Source: Methanosarcina sp. DH2 (GTDB taxonomy: Archaea; Halobacteriota; Methanosarcinia; Methanosarcinales; Methanosarcinaceae). From it: DNA of 64,000 bases. The position numbers and the translations under genes were made by a program. The stretch is taken from contig NZ_WJBI01000016.1 of NCBI RefSeq assembly GCF_020804225.1, positions 62,081 through 126,080 on the forward strand, given 5' to 3'. Within the stretch, counting starts at the first letter, position 1, and each line of letters opens with the position of its first letter. Shown piece after piece: positions 18,554 through 29,200 of this stretch. The notes below the pieces were generated by a model. It ran no database searches and had not been told where the DNA came from. It saw only the letters and a list, made by a program, of their open reading frames with translations.

Positions 18554-19433
18554 CGGATCACCGCAAGGATATCAAGTAAATATTAGTGGGATTAAGTCAA
18601 GTTAAATTGAGTTAATAAATACATAAAGGTTACGGTGAGAGAGAAGCAGGTGCGCGGGAACCTATAAAATTAGTTCAAAGGTGGTAGGGCTCTTAATATT
18701 TCGAGAAAATAGGACAGAACAAGCAAACTTGAGTAATCGGAGGTATAAACCAGTAGATAAATTATGCCCCATAAAGAATAATTTAAAGGAAATTAGCGTC
18801 TATAGAAATTGTTAAGCTAATGTGAAGAAATAGACAATCAATTTCACTAGCAGGAAACGGAGAAACTAGCTGAAAGAAAGTAAAATTGTCCAGGATTGAA
18901 AAAAATAGAAGTAAAAAAGAAAAGATAGAAAAAAATAAAAGTGGAGGTTATAACAGTAGATAGTTTCCGTTTTAAGAACCTGGAAGACAGGTCGAAATGG
19001 CAAGCAAAGCAAATAAAAATCAACTAAAATTGCTTTAGCAAAAAAGTATTGTATCCTTAAATATATAAGTATATCTATTTGCTTCTTTTAGAAAAGAAGT
19101 CTTGAAATAAGATCGCCAGACAGGGTGTACAGTAGAAGAAAAATAAGAAGATTTAAAAGGAAGATCTACCTGGATGATGAAAAATCCATTTGAAAATGAG
19201 AGAAAAATAAAAGTAAAAAAAGAAAAAGCAAAAAATGAGAAATCCGTATGATAAAATCAAACCCGCCCGCAACAGGAACAGTTAATCGAATTTAGAAGGG
19301 CAAAAATTTAAAAGCTAATTTTAAAAATTTAAAAGCGGCTTCTACAATTTAAAACCGATTTTTACAATATATAAGCCTTAAATTTCGTTTTTCATCGAAT
19401 AAACTCTTATATTCATTTAATAGATGACAGACC
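18554..19433. other. 880-bp gap without a convincing gene
   Basis: A-rich sequence with only very short frames. The one notable point is a TATA-like element, ccttaaatatataag (19050-19064), followed about 18 bases later by the perfect palindrome CTTCTTTTAGAAAAGAAG (19082-19099); together they could mark a small RNA on the plus strand. No cobalamin riboswitch is recognisable upstream of cbiM. Confidence 0.4.
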
Positions 19434-19895
19434 TTAAAATCCGTTACTAAAAAACACTACAGAATAAGCAACTGCAAGATAGCGCCCGAATTTACCAAGA
19501 AAAACCAGGACTGAGAAAGACCTGAAGGGAAGCTGCATAAGCCCTGCAACCATGGTAATCACATCCCCTATACCCGGAACCCAGGTAAAAAGCAGAGTGT
19601 AGACTCCATATTTATTAAAAAGCCTTTCACTTTTCTCGAGCTTTTCAGGTGAAGGAGAGAGATATCTTTCAAGTACATGCCGCCCTTTTAAACCCAGGTA
19701 ATAAGTGGTGCATGATCCAAGAAAGTTGCCAGCAGTAGCTACCATAACTACAGTAAAAGGACTGAAACCCTGATAAACGAGAGCGATTACCAGAGCCTCC
19801 GACCCAAAAGGAAAAACCGTAGAAGCCAGAAAACTCAGAATAAAAAGATTCAGATAACCGTAGTCGGTAATAAAGGCACTCAGGGATTCAAGCAT
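19434..19895 (-). CDS. DedA/YqaA-type (SNARE-associated, VTT domain) membrane protein
   Basis: The 153-aa membrane protein has the DedA-like core: a hydrophobic N-terminal segment (LNLFILSFLASTVFPFGSEA), the G-x-x-x-G region TAGNFLGSCTTYYLGLKG and a second conserved segment FTWVPGIGDVITMVAGLMQLP, then a last helix. Length fits the short YqaA subfamily. DedA-type proteins move or scramble lipids, including polyprenyl-phosphate carriers; the exact substrate is unknown. Stands alone between two long spacers. Confidence 0.85.
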   Translation of the reverse strand: MLESLSAFITDYGYLNLFILSFLASTVFPFGSEALVIALVYQGFSPFTVVMVATAGNFLGSCTTYYLGLKGRHVLERYLSPSPEKLEKSERLFNKYGVYTLLFTWVPGIGDVITMVAGLMQLPFRSFSVLVFLGKFGRYLAVAYSVVFFSNGF

Positions 19896-20429
19896 GGTAC
19901 TCCTTCTCTTACATTCCTGCTTACTATTCCATTTATATTATATTATCTCTGCGTAACAACACTTTTTTTGTTACGTTCGACAAAAGAGAGCGGTTATTTC
20001 CACGAAAAAAGATAGAGAAACCAAAAAGTAAAGATTTGAAACGACATCGAAAACCGGAAAATGTGTAAACAAAATAGAATTGGGTCCTGCTTGATAGTTG
20101 CTTACAGATACTCTTTTTCCGTTTTTTATTTTTTACAGCTTTTTTCTCTTTACGGAACGCAAGACAGCCTATTGGGTATCGTTATAATATCGGAATTGAA
20201 AAAATGGCCCCAGGGTCAAAAGAAGCAGTCTCAAGACAGATATAAAGGGAAAGCAAAGGGAAAGCCTCCGGTGAAATATCAGAGAAAGTATTCAATTAAG
20301 ATTCTGGGGACTATCAAATTAAGGTCCAGAAAGTATCAGGTTGAAGTGTACTAAGAAAAAAGAGGAAAAAGACCGGAATCAAAAAATTAATTTCCGGTCC
20401 CTGCTACAGAAGAAATGTCCAAATCGGGT
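19896..20429. other. 534-bp gap without a convincing gene
   Basis: The plus strand has an open frame at 20061-20354 with a Lys/Gln-rich C-terminal half. It has no ribosome binding site and no recognisable domain, so it is not called. Nothing else is seen. Confidence 0.4.
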
Positions 20430-23039
20430 TTAGTTCCTTCTTTTCCGAAGCAGTATAAATGCCGTGGCGAGTATTCCCAGGGTTGCAATGCCGCTGAAGA
20501 AGGGAGTCGATTCCGTTACATCGTAACTTCCGCTCAAATCTCCGACCTCAACGGTATATGTTCCCGCTTCTTCCTCAGTATGGGAGAACTCAACCAATGT
20601 ACTCTCACCAGCTCCCAGGCTCACGGTTTCAGAGTCCACGGACTCACCGTTGATCAGGAGTTCCACTTCTGTTTCTCCTGCAATGTTCCCTGCGTTTGTA
20701 ACGTTCACCTGGATAGTAACTGCGTCTCCGCCTTCAACAGAAGCAGGTTCAATTGAGAGGTCCGAGAATTCAAAACTGGCTCTGTCTTCAGAAACCTCAA
20801 CAATAGTTTCTCCTTCCTCATAACCTGCCTTTGTAGCATTTACCGTAAATGTACCTGGAGCAGTTACCCAGTAAGACACAATACCGTTTGCACCCGTCTG
20901 TCCTTCAATTTTCTGTCCGCCAAAGAAAACATCTGCCCCGGAAACAGGTTGGTTTTCTGCCGAGTCGGTAACCATTATACTTATCTGGTCTCCTTCTCTG
21001 ACGGTTTCAGGAGAAACTGAGAGAAGCAGTTTCAGGACGCCTGTTCCGACAATGTCTACATCTTTACTTCCGGAGATATATCCGGCCTTGTTTGCGGTCA
21101 GGGTAAAGTCACCTTCCTGGCTGGGGGTGTACGTGAGAATTCCATCGTCTCCCGTGGATCCGATGCTCTGATTTCCAAGAAGGAGTTCAACATCACTCAC
21201 TGCAGCGTCTCTTGCCGTCACCGAGATTTCTGCCGCCTGTCCGACCACAAAGACATCTGGAACTTCAATTACCAGCTGATCCTGTGCAGCACTTTCGATT
21301 TCTACAAAGGGATAGAAGCGCAGAACAGACGAATCATCAGCAACCCTGAACTTAACGTTGCCCATCAGGTTAATGGTATTACCCCTTGAGAGGGAAATCG
21401 AGTCCTCATTTCTCATCGTAATTCCTGAGCTGGAAATCGTGCTTATTTCCATCCTGCCGAAAGAGTCGCCCTGGGAAAGCTCAAGGTAATCGTCCGAGAT
21501 CTGGAAGATTCCTTCTATAAACACAGCATCCGTTTCCCGCGACCTGAAGACAGTGCTTACATGGACTGCAATCATAGGGACATCTTCAGCCCCACCGATA
21601 TCTGCTTCATAAATGTAGTCCCCGTTACTGGGAACTATTCCCGAATCCAGCAGCCGCCCATCTTTGTACAGCTCAACGAGTACTCTGTTTCCGTTAACGT
21701 CAACTTCCGAAGCCTTGAGGGAGTAACCGTTCTCAAGAGCTATTGAAGAGCCGGTAAACATAGATTTTCTGTTATCGTCATCAATCAGGACTTTTGAGAG
21801 GATATCATCCGAAAGCACACTCACATTTCTTGAGTTTCCAAAAGTATTAGCCGGATAACCCGCAAAATACTTCTCGGCCATGAACCCTATAACTTCATAG
21901 CTTCCCCAACTTTCCTGCTCGAATTTTACAAGTGCCGGGCTTGTGGAATAAACAAGCGCATCGTCATTAATTGACCTTCCGCTTATTCCTTCTCTGAGAG
22001 TCAGGCTTTCGGTGGAAACGTTTTCATCGATGCTGTAATAGAATCCTTCGAAGTTGTAAGGCGTCCAGACAGTGGTGTTGAACACTTCGTCGTAGACAGT
22101 GCCCCTCAGCTCATAGGTTCCGGGCTCTGAAGTCTCAACTATGGGGGCAAAACGGAGTTCGCTGGCATCAGCCACAATAAAACTGAGTTTTCCCATAATA
22201 TCGACTGTATCTCCCCTGCTGAGGGAAATAGAATCACGGTTTCTCATTGTGATCCCGGAACTTGAAGTGGAACTTATTTCCATTTTCCCGAATCTGTCCC
22301 CATTCTCAATCTGGACATATTCATCCGAGATCTGGAAAATCCCTTCTACAAAAACCGCATTGGTCTCTCTACCACTGAAGATCTGAGCTAAATGGACTGC
22401 GATAAGGGGTACATCGTCCGCATCTCCAAGCTCGGTTTCATAAACATAATTACTGTTGGAAGAGAGGAAGCCATCATCTATCACGTCCCCGTCCTTTTCG
22501 AGCTGTACCCATACGGTATCCCCATTAATGTCCACTTCCACAATATTCAGGGAATAACCTTCTTCAAGTATGAGGGAAGAGCCCGAATACAGGGATTTCC
22601 TATCGTCACTATCAATCAGTATCTTCGAAAGCTGTCCATCTGAGATTACACTGACATCGTCATCTACAAAGCTGGAGTTTGCTGTGTACCCTGCAAAATA
22701 CCGCTCTGCCATAAACCCTATAACCTGATATGAGCCCCAATTCCCATATTCGAATTCCGTCTCAATGAGTCGGGTTTCATACCGCAATCCATTTCTCTCG
22801 ACGCTCCGACTGCCCGAGGTAAGCTGGATTGTCATATTCTCGGAGCCTTCCCCGGTATCAAGGTCATAATAAAAACCTGAGTACGTCTGGGGCGTCCAGG
22901 TATAGGTAAGGTTCTGGCCTGCGTTTTCATCCCAGATGCGGTTGCCTGTTGAACCTGAAACCTGTGCAGCTGCAGTTTCACATAGCAATCCGAGCACCAG
23001 AAAAAGACATAGTATTTTTATATATTTTTTAATCCCCAA
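20430..23039 (-). CDS. S-layer family protein: two S-layer duplication domains, Ig-like domains, CARDB domain, C-terminal anchor
   Basis: The 869-aa protein starts at a TTG (23039) preceded by a strong AGGAGGT 5 bases upstream; an in-frame extension to 23138 has no such support. A signal peptide follows (IKILCLFLVLGLLCETAAA). Two copies of the Methanosarcina S-layer duplication domain (DUF1608/TIGR01567 type) lie at ~30-310 and ~320-600; each begins TYTWTPQTYSGFYYDL- or TTVWTPYNFEGFYYSI-like and contains GSYQVIGFMAEKYFAGY. Two Ig-like 'A/PGF' repeats (LTANKAGY; VNATKAGYEEGE) and a CARDB-like domain follow. The end, FFSGIATLGILATAFILL-RKRRN, is a membrane anchor with positive tail. Standard S-layer proteins of the genus lack the long insertion before the anchor, so this is an elaborated paralogue. 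Confidence 0.88.
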   Translation of the reverse strand: MGIKKYIKILCLFLVLGLLCETAAAQVSGSTGNRIWDENAGQNLTYTWTPQTYSGFYYDLDTGEGSENMTIQLTSGSRSVERNGLRYETRLIETEFEYGNWGSYQVIGFMAERYFAGYTANSSFVDDDVSVISDGQLSKILIDSDDRKSLYSGSSLILEEGYSLNIVEVDINGDTVWVQLEKDGDVIDDGFLSSNSNYVYETELGDADDVPLIAVHLAQIFSGRETNAVFVEGIFQISDEYVQIENGDRFGKMEISSTSSSGITMRNRDSISLSRGDTVDIMGKLSFIVADASELRFAPIVETSEPGTYELRGTVYDEVFNTTVWTPYNFEGFYYSIDENVSTESLTLREGISGRSINDDALVYSTSPALVKFEQESWGSYEVIGFMAEKYFAGYPANTFGNSRNVSVLSDDILSKVLIDDDNRKSMFTGSSIALENGYSLKASEVDVNGNRVLVELYKDGRLLDSGIVPSNGDYIYEADIGGAEDVPMIAVHVSTVFRSRETDAVFIEGIFQISDDYLELSQGDSFGRMEISTISSSGITMRNEDSISLSRGNTINLMGNVKFRVADDSSVLRFYPFVEIESAAQDQLVIEVPDVFVVGQAAEISVTARDAAVSDVELLLGNQSIGSTGDDGILTYTPSQEGDFTLTANKAGYISGSKDVDIVGTGVLKLLLSVSPETVREGDQISIMVTDSAENQPVSGADVFFGGQKIEGQTGANGIVSYWVTAPGTFTVNATKAGYEEGETIVEVSEDRASFEFSDLSIEPASVEGGDAVTIQVNVTNAGNIAGETEVELLINGESVDSETVSLGAGESTLVEFSHTEEEAGTYTVEVGDLSGSYDVTESTPFFSGIATLGILATAFILLRKRRN

Positions 23040-23394
23040 GTTAGACCTCCTTTTGATATAATGGAGAAGCGGGTGAAGCCATCTGGAAGCCCGGGAGAAA
23101 ATAGAAACAGAAAAGTTTCCTGAACACTCCCTGGACATTTCCCTTGACCCGAATACCCCTGTTTACTTTTAAAGATATTAAAATATTAAAATATTCAACT
23201 ATATGCATTTCTAGATATTAGACTAATCAGATAAAAGTTTTTGGGCAATTCTGACTGTATAAAGTGAAAAAACGGAACATATAGAAGGCGAAAGATGGGC
23301 TAAAAATAAGAAATAAGAGATTATAACGGCTTAAAAAATAAAACGGGAAGAGATATAAATGTATATTATATTTTTACCAGTTAGAGGTCATATA
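23040..23394. other. 355-bp gap with AT-rich spacer
   Basis: Contains the likely promoter of the S-layer-like gene: AT-rich runs of ttaaaatatt around 23170-23200. No gene is seen. Confidence 0.4.
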
Positions 23395-24114
23395 TTACTT
23401 TTTAAGCAGTTTTTTGTAGAGCACAAACCAGGGATTATCCAGAAAACCTATTACATTTTTACTGATAAGCTGCCCTATAACCAGAGGAAGAACAGGCATA
23501 ACTCCGTAAAAAGCAATAAAGACAAAGATAAGGGAATCCAGAGTGAGATTAACAATGTCACTTGCACCTGAGCGCAACCAGATGTAAGGATTTATCATGG
23601 TATCATGCTTGAAGTTCGTTTCTTTTTCAAAAAAGCGTTTTTTAAGGGATGCAAAGATCCAGGCATCAAGGTTCGAGCAGACCAGAAAAGAGACCCAGCT
23701 TGCAATCGTAATTCTTATGCTCAGCCCAAAGAGGCTCCTCCAGGCATCTTCCAGTTCAAAGAAAGGAGCAGGGGTTAGATTTGTGACCATACCTATGAAA
23801 AGCACGAACAATACCTGGGTCGCAAAAGCGATAAGAATAGAAATATGCGTCCTCCGTTCCCCGTAGACCTCGTTAATCATATCCACTACCTGGGCAATAA
23901 AAGGATAGATAAAAACTGCTGCAGGAGCAAAGAAAGAGTAAAATCCAAGGTCAAATACGATGATACGCGTGGCAAGGACCTGTGAAGCCACAAGATAAAC
24001 CACATAGAAAGCGGTGAGTACCGTAAAACCGTTTTCAGGCATTTTTTTAATAACATACACGGATGCATAGGTAGCAATTGTAAGAGTGATAATCCAGTAC
24101 AGCCAGACGAACAT
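23395..24114 (-). CDS. Queuosine-precursor transporter-like membrane protein (YhhQ/COG1738 family)
   Basis: The 239-aa protein has about six membrane segments and the family's conserved stretches: VVYLVASQVLATRIIVFDLGF, FIYPFIAQVVDMINEVYGER (with the D-x-I-N-E-V-Y-G motif) and SNLDAWIFASLKKRF, which are typical of YhhQ. Bacterial members import queuosine precursors (preQ0/preQ1). In archaea the related base is archaeosine, so a deazaguanine precursor is a fair guess. The ATG at 24114 (MFVWLYW) is chosen; a longer frame to 24306 runs into the tandem repeat upstream and encodes a repeat-derived tail, so it is not used. Confidence 0.85.
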   Translation of the reverse strand: MFVWLYWIITLTIATYASVYVIKKMPENGFTVLTAFYVVYLVASQVLATRIIVFDLGFYSFFAPAAVFIYPFIAQVVDMINEVYGERRTHISILIAFATQVLFVLFIGMVTNLTPAPFFELEDAWRSLFGLSIRITIASWVSFLVCSNLDAWIFASLKKRFFEKETNFKHDTMINPYIWLRSGASDIVNLTLDSLIFVFIAFYGVMPVLPLVIGQLISKNVIGFLDNPWFVLYKKLLKK

Positions 24115-24177
24115 TTTTTCACAACCGGGTTTTATGGAGCTTGAAATGGACCGATGAAACTTGGGCGGACTAATAAT

Positions 24178-24270
24178 ATTTGAATAAAGGGCGATAAGAT
24201 TTGAATAAAGGGCGATAGGATTTGAATAAAGGGCGATAAGATTTGAATAAAAAGCGATAAGATTTGAATG
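24178..24270. repeat. 21-bp tandem repeat (tttgaataaagggcgataaga), about 4-5 copies
   Basis: Near-identical units lie immediately upstream of the YhhQ-like gene (minus strand), in its likely promoter/leader. In frame they would encode a repeated LIALYSN-type peptide, but this is almost certainly not translated. Confidence 0.85.
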
Positions 24271-24728
24271 ATGAAACTGAAAATTAAAGAGAAGGTAAAT
24301 CTTCAAAACTGCCAGATTCGGGAAATAGGAATACTGCTCATTTTATTTAAAGTGTACATATTTTTCTTACCACAGGATTCTCTGAAGAATACTTATGAAA
24401 ACCAGGATTCATTCCCATATAAGAGAATCCTGTATGGGCCTCATCCTCCAGTCAGGAAAAGAGACTTCTTTTTAAAATTCTACTTGTAGATCCACAAATT
24501 ATAAGTTAAAAGAGAAGGTTTCTGATCTGTAAACCGCAAATTCTGTAAAATCATAAATTAACTGTACCAATAATTAATCTTAGAATTGTTACTAATCTAA
24601 GATGTATTACCAGTCTAATAATCAATAATCAGTTTGAGCATCACTACTAATCTGAGAATGAAGATCAATCTGCAGGATCAAAAATTGACCTTCAGGATCG
24701 AGAAATAATATGTGGAGCCGTCCCGGGC
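24271..24728. other. 458-bp gap without a convincing gene
   Basis: AT-rich sequence with degenerate short repeats (taatctaagat, aatctgagaat around 24575-24660). A frame at 24268-24489 has no family resemblance. Confidence 0.4.
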
Positions 24729-26093
24729 ATGGAAACAAATACCAGCATTCCAGAAGACCTGAAGCTTGCCGTACTTGAAAGGATTAAACCTACGGAAGCC
24801 GAAAGAAAAAAACTCACAGCAGTTCAGGAGGAGCTTGCCGAGAAAGTACGGGCTGCATCAGAGAAACTTTGTGTACCGGACATTTTTGTAAAAATGGTCG
24901 GTTCTGCTGCAAGAGGCACCTGGCTCTCAGGCACCCATGATATTGATGTATTTATCAGCTTTCCTGAAGAAACACCCAGAAGAGAACTGGAAATCAGGGG
25001 AATGAAGATTGCCAGGGAAGTTGCAAAACACGCAGAATATGCCGAAGATCGCCATGCCGAACATCCTTACCTGAATATCATCTACAAAGGCTTTGACGTG
25101 GATCTTGTCCCCTGTTTCAGGGTTGCCTCGGCATGTCAGCTCAAATCCGCAGTTGACAGGACTCCTTTCCACAACGAATTCGTAAAAGCCCGTATAAAAG
25201 GGCATGAGGACGAGGTTCTGCTCATGAAACAGTTCATGCGCGGAGGCGGAGTCTACGGTTCAGAATTAAGAACACAGGGCTTTTCAGGCTACCTGACCGA
25301 GCTACTTATCATTTACTACGGCTCTTTCGAAAATTCCGTAAAAGCAGCCTCTTCCTGGAAGCCCGGAAAGAAAATAGATATTATGCAGCACTCGGAAATG
25401 GAACACACCGAGCCTCTGGTAATAGTAGACCCGACCGACCCCAGGCGAAATGTTGCAGCAGCTCTTTCCCTTAACAAATTCTGCATGTTTATAGACCACT
25501 GCCGGGAGTTTCTGAAAAACCCGGAACTCAAATTCTTCTTCCCTGCCTCCCCCCTGCCCCTCGAGGACAGAGAAATCCTTGAAAAGCTGGAAATACGGAA
25601 AAGCTCACAATTTGCAATTGTCTTCGAAACCCCTGATGTTGTGGACGACGTGCTCTACCCGCAGCTGTATAAAATGGAACAGGCTGCAGCTTCCCTCCTG
25701 AACGAGTACGATTTTTCAGTGATAAAAACCGGAGTATGGTCAGGAAAACCCGAAACCGTAATCATGCTCGAGCTTATCTCAGGCACCCTCCCCAACGTCA
25801 AAAAAAGAATTGGTCCTCCGGTATGGGTAAGAGAGCACGCTGAGAAGTTCAAAGCCAAGTACGAAGGGGCTGAAAACGTTTTCGGAGGCTATATAGAAGA
25901 CGGAAAGTACGTCTATGAAATCCGGCGTAAATACCCCACGGCAAAAGGTCTCCTTGAAGAACTGCTTGTAAACTCCTCCCTCGGGAAACAGGTACATCAG
26001 AGCGTGAGTGAGGGATTTGAGGTCGTTGAAAACGCAGAGATTTGCAGGCTGAAAGACCCGGATTTCAGGGTTTTTTTGAGGAAATGGGTGTAA
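24729..26093 (+). CDS. cca: CCA-adding enzyme (class I, archaeal tRNA nucleotidyltransferase)
   Basis: The 454-aa enzyme adds or repairs the 3'-terminal CCA of tRNA. The nucleotidyltransferase active site is VGSAARGTWLSGTHDIDVFI: GS, then D-x-D (DID), with the third Asp in FDVDLVP. The class I features continue with the neck and body (LMKQFMRGGGVYGSELRTQGFSGYLTE) and RNA-binding tail. Length is normal. The start is the ATG at 24729; no strong ribosome binding site is visible. Confidence 0.95.
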   Translation: METNTSIPEDLKLAVLERIKPTEAERKKLTAVQEELAEKVRAASEKLCVPDIFVKMVGSAARGTWLSGTHDIDVFISFPEETPRRELEIRGMKIAREVAKHAEYAEDRHAEHPYLNIIYKGFDVDLVPCFRVASACQLKSAVDRTPFHNEFVKARIKGHEDEVLLMKQFMRGGGVYGSELRTQGFSGYLTELLIIYYGSFENSVKAASSWKPGKKIDIMQHSEMEHTEPLVIVDPTDPRRNVAAALSLNKFCMFIDHCREFLKNPELKFFFPASPLPLEDREILEKLEIRKSSQFAIVFETPDVVDDVLYPQLYKMEQAAASLLNEYDFSVIKTGVWSGKPETVIMLELISGTLPNVKKRIGPPVWVREHAEKFKAKYEGAENVFGGYIEDGKYVYEIRRKYPTAKGLLEELLVNSSLGKQVHQSVSEGFEVVENAEICRLKDPDFRVFLRKWV

Positions 26094-26253
26094 ATCTACC
26101 ATCAAGTACAGGTAATTTCTCATTACTTGGTTATTTACACAAAGCGGAATTTTCCGCAAAAATCTTTTTTTAGTGGCTATTATTTGATAATCCTATCTAA
26201 AAAAGAAACCGTTTTAAGCTTTAAGTTTTATCGGGACTTATGGTGTTGGGCAG

Positions 26254-29200
26254 TTGATAAATCAAGAGGAGATTCACAAGCAATCTTTTAGCGAAGATTT
26301 AAAAGGACTTGCTAAAGAGTTGAAGCAATTACAGTCTAATTTTTCATTGATGCCCAACAGAGAACAGGTATGGAATATCTTAATTAAATTGCTCAGTTGT
26401 GAAGACATTTATGTAAGGTATAAGGCCGTTTCTGCTCTTGGTTCTGTATTTTTCTACTTACCAGATAAACAAAAAGCTTGGAACGACTTACATAAACTGA
26501 CCAGTGATAAAGACAGTAATGTGAGATCTGCAGCCGCTTCTGCTCTTGGCGTTATATTTCCCCAAATACCTGATAAACAACAGGCGTGGATTGATTTACA
26601 TAAGTTGACAAGTGATAAAGACAGTAATGTGAGGCATGAGACCGCTTCTACTCTTTATTCTGTGTTTTCCTATGTGCCAGATAAACAGCAGGCATGGAAT
26701 GATTTATACAAACTGGTCACTGATGAAAATAACGGTGTGAGGTTTGCGGCCTCTACTCTTGGTTCTGTATTTTCAGAAGTGCCAGATAAAAAACAAGCAT
26801 GGAGTGACTTAATAAAACTCATTAATTATGAAGATAGCTTTGTGAGACATATATGTACTTCTGCTCTTCGGTCTGCATTTTTCCACGTGCCAGATAAACA
26901 GCAAGCATGGAATGATTTACATATACTTACCAATGATGAAGACAGCGAAGTAAGATCTGTATCTACTTCAGTCCTTGGTTCTGTCTTTTCCCAAGTGCCA
27001 GATGAAGAAAGGGCACAAAACGACTTACATAGACTGACCAATGACAAAGAAAAAAAGATCCGATTTAGTGCCGCCTCTGCCCTTGGTTCTTCATTTTCCC
27101 AAGTTCCAGATAAACAACAAGCGTGGAACGACTTACATAGATTGATCAGTGATAAAGACAGTAATGTGAGATCTGCAGCCGCTTCTGCTCTTGGTACTAT
27201 ATTTTTTCAAGTGCCCGATAAGCAACAAGCATTGAATGACTTACATAAATTGATTAATGATGAGGATAGTTTTGTGAGGCAGAAGGCCGCTCATGCTCTA
27301 GGTTTCGCTTTTTCTCAAGAGCCAGATAAGCAAAAAGCTTGGAATGACTTGTATAGACTAACCAGCAATGGAGAAGATGTTGTGAGATCGGAGGCCACTT
27401 CTGCTCTTGATACTATATTTTTTCAAGTGCCTGATAAGCAACAAGCATGGAATGACTTACATATACTAACCAAGGATCAAAACAGTTCAGTTAGGAAATC
27501 AGCCGCTTCAGTCATTGGTTTTTCGTTTTCCTATATGCCAGATAAAGAGCAAGCACAGAATGACTTACACAGACTGACCGATGATGAAGACAGCGAAGTA
27601 AGGGATAGGGTCGCTTCTGCTCTACGTACTATATTTTTACAAGCTCCAGATAAACAACAGGCGTGGAACGACTTACATAAACTGACTAATGACCAAAACA
27701 GTTCTGTTAGAATGTCGGCCATCTGTTCCCTTGGTTCTGTATTTTCTCAATTATCAGATAAACAAAAAGCTTGGAACGATTTACATAGACTGACTAATGA
27801 TCAAGATGGCATTGTAAGGGCTGGTGCCGTCTTTGCCCTTGGTTTTTCATTTTCACAATTTCCAGATCAACAACAAGCTTGGGACGACCTACATAGACTG
27901 ACCAACGATGAAGACACTAGCGTAAGGAGTGTGGCCGCTTCTGCCCTTGGGTCTGCATTTTTACAAGTTCCAGATAAACAACAGGCAAGGGACGACTTAA
28001 TTAGATTGACAACCGATGGAGACAAATATGTAAGGCATAGAGCCGCCTCTGCTCTTGGGTTTGCGTTCTTTCAAATTTCCGATAAGCAACAGGCATGGAA
28101 TGACTTACAAAACCTGATCAATAATGAGGATAGTTTTGTGAGGTGGGGAGCTGCTTCTGCCCTAGGTTCTGCGTTTTCCCAAATACCAGATAAACAGCAG
28201 GCATGGAACTATTTATACAGTCTGGCAAGTGATGAAAGCGGTTTTGTGAATCATACTGCCTCCCTTGCCCTTGGTTCTGTTTTTTCCCAAGTGCCAGACA
28301 AGCATCTAGCATGGAACGATTTGCAGAAACTCGCCACTGGAAAAGAATGGCATTTGAGGCGTGGAGCCGCCTCTGCTCTTGGATCTGCTTTTTCTCAAGT
28401 TCCAGATAAACAGCAGGCTTGGAACGACTTATGCACGCTGGCAAATGATCAAAACAGTAGTGTAAGAGCATATGCAAATCATTCTCTCGGAAAAGTTTCT
28501 ATATTCAGAGCTTCTCAGGCAGAAAAAGAAGATGAGTATAAAAAAGAATTAGAACTAGCAATTAAGTTTTTCGAAATCGCAACACAAAAATCACCTGTTT
28601 GGTCGAATCCATCTAAATTTTGCCTTCCTTTTTACCGTTCTTTCCATACGATTATTTTCAAAAAACAGGAAGCGAAAGAAGAGGTAGACAAATATCTGGT
28701 AGAAGCAAAAGGAGCAATTCGTGGATCAAAAAGCAAGGAGTTGCTTTTTGAAGCAGTTAATAACCTTGCAAATGCATTAAAAGAAGTCCAAGATCTGGGA
28801 AATCTAGACTTAGAGGCAAAAAAAGGTGAACTTAATTTCTATAGAAAATACTGTGATCGTGCAGCAGAACTCATGAGAGAAACAGAAGAAACAGTACCTT
28901 TTGCAACAATAGCAATGAGAAAAGGGCTGCCTATACTGGACAGAAATCTAAAAGAGCTTCTCGAAGAGATTCAAAAGAAAGCAAAGATCGCGTGCAAGGA
29001 GTTTCAAGGAACTCCTAAAGCAGAAATTGCATGCACTATTAATAGAGAAATTCAAGACCTAGAAATCGGTAGCCAAGAAGAAATGAAGCAAAAGATACAG
29101 GATCTTGCATATGTCTTACGAAAGAAAGTAATAGCCTATCCCGATAACGAATACCTATTAAGTAAGATTGAAATGATGAAAACCGAAAAAATTCTGACAA

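Noticed and set aside
18554..18760. Possible cobalamin riboswitch upstream of cbiM
   Set aside because: No conserved cobalamin riboswitch core is found on the minus strand, and such riboswitches are rare in archaea.
20061..20354. 97-codon plus-strand frame with a basic tail
   Set aside because: No ribosome binding site, hydrophobic-to-basic composition typical of random AT-rich sequence, no recognisable family.
24114..24306. N-terminal extension of the YhhQ-like gene through the 21-bp repeat
   Set aside because: The extension only translates the tandem repeat and has no upstream signal; the internal ATG at 24114 fits the family.
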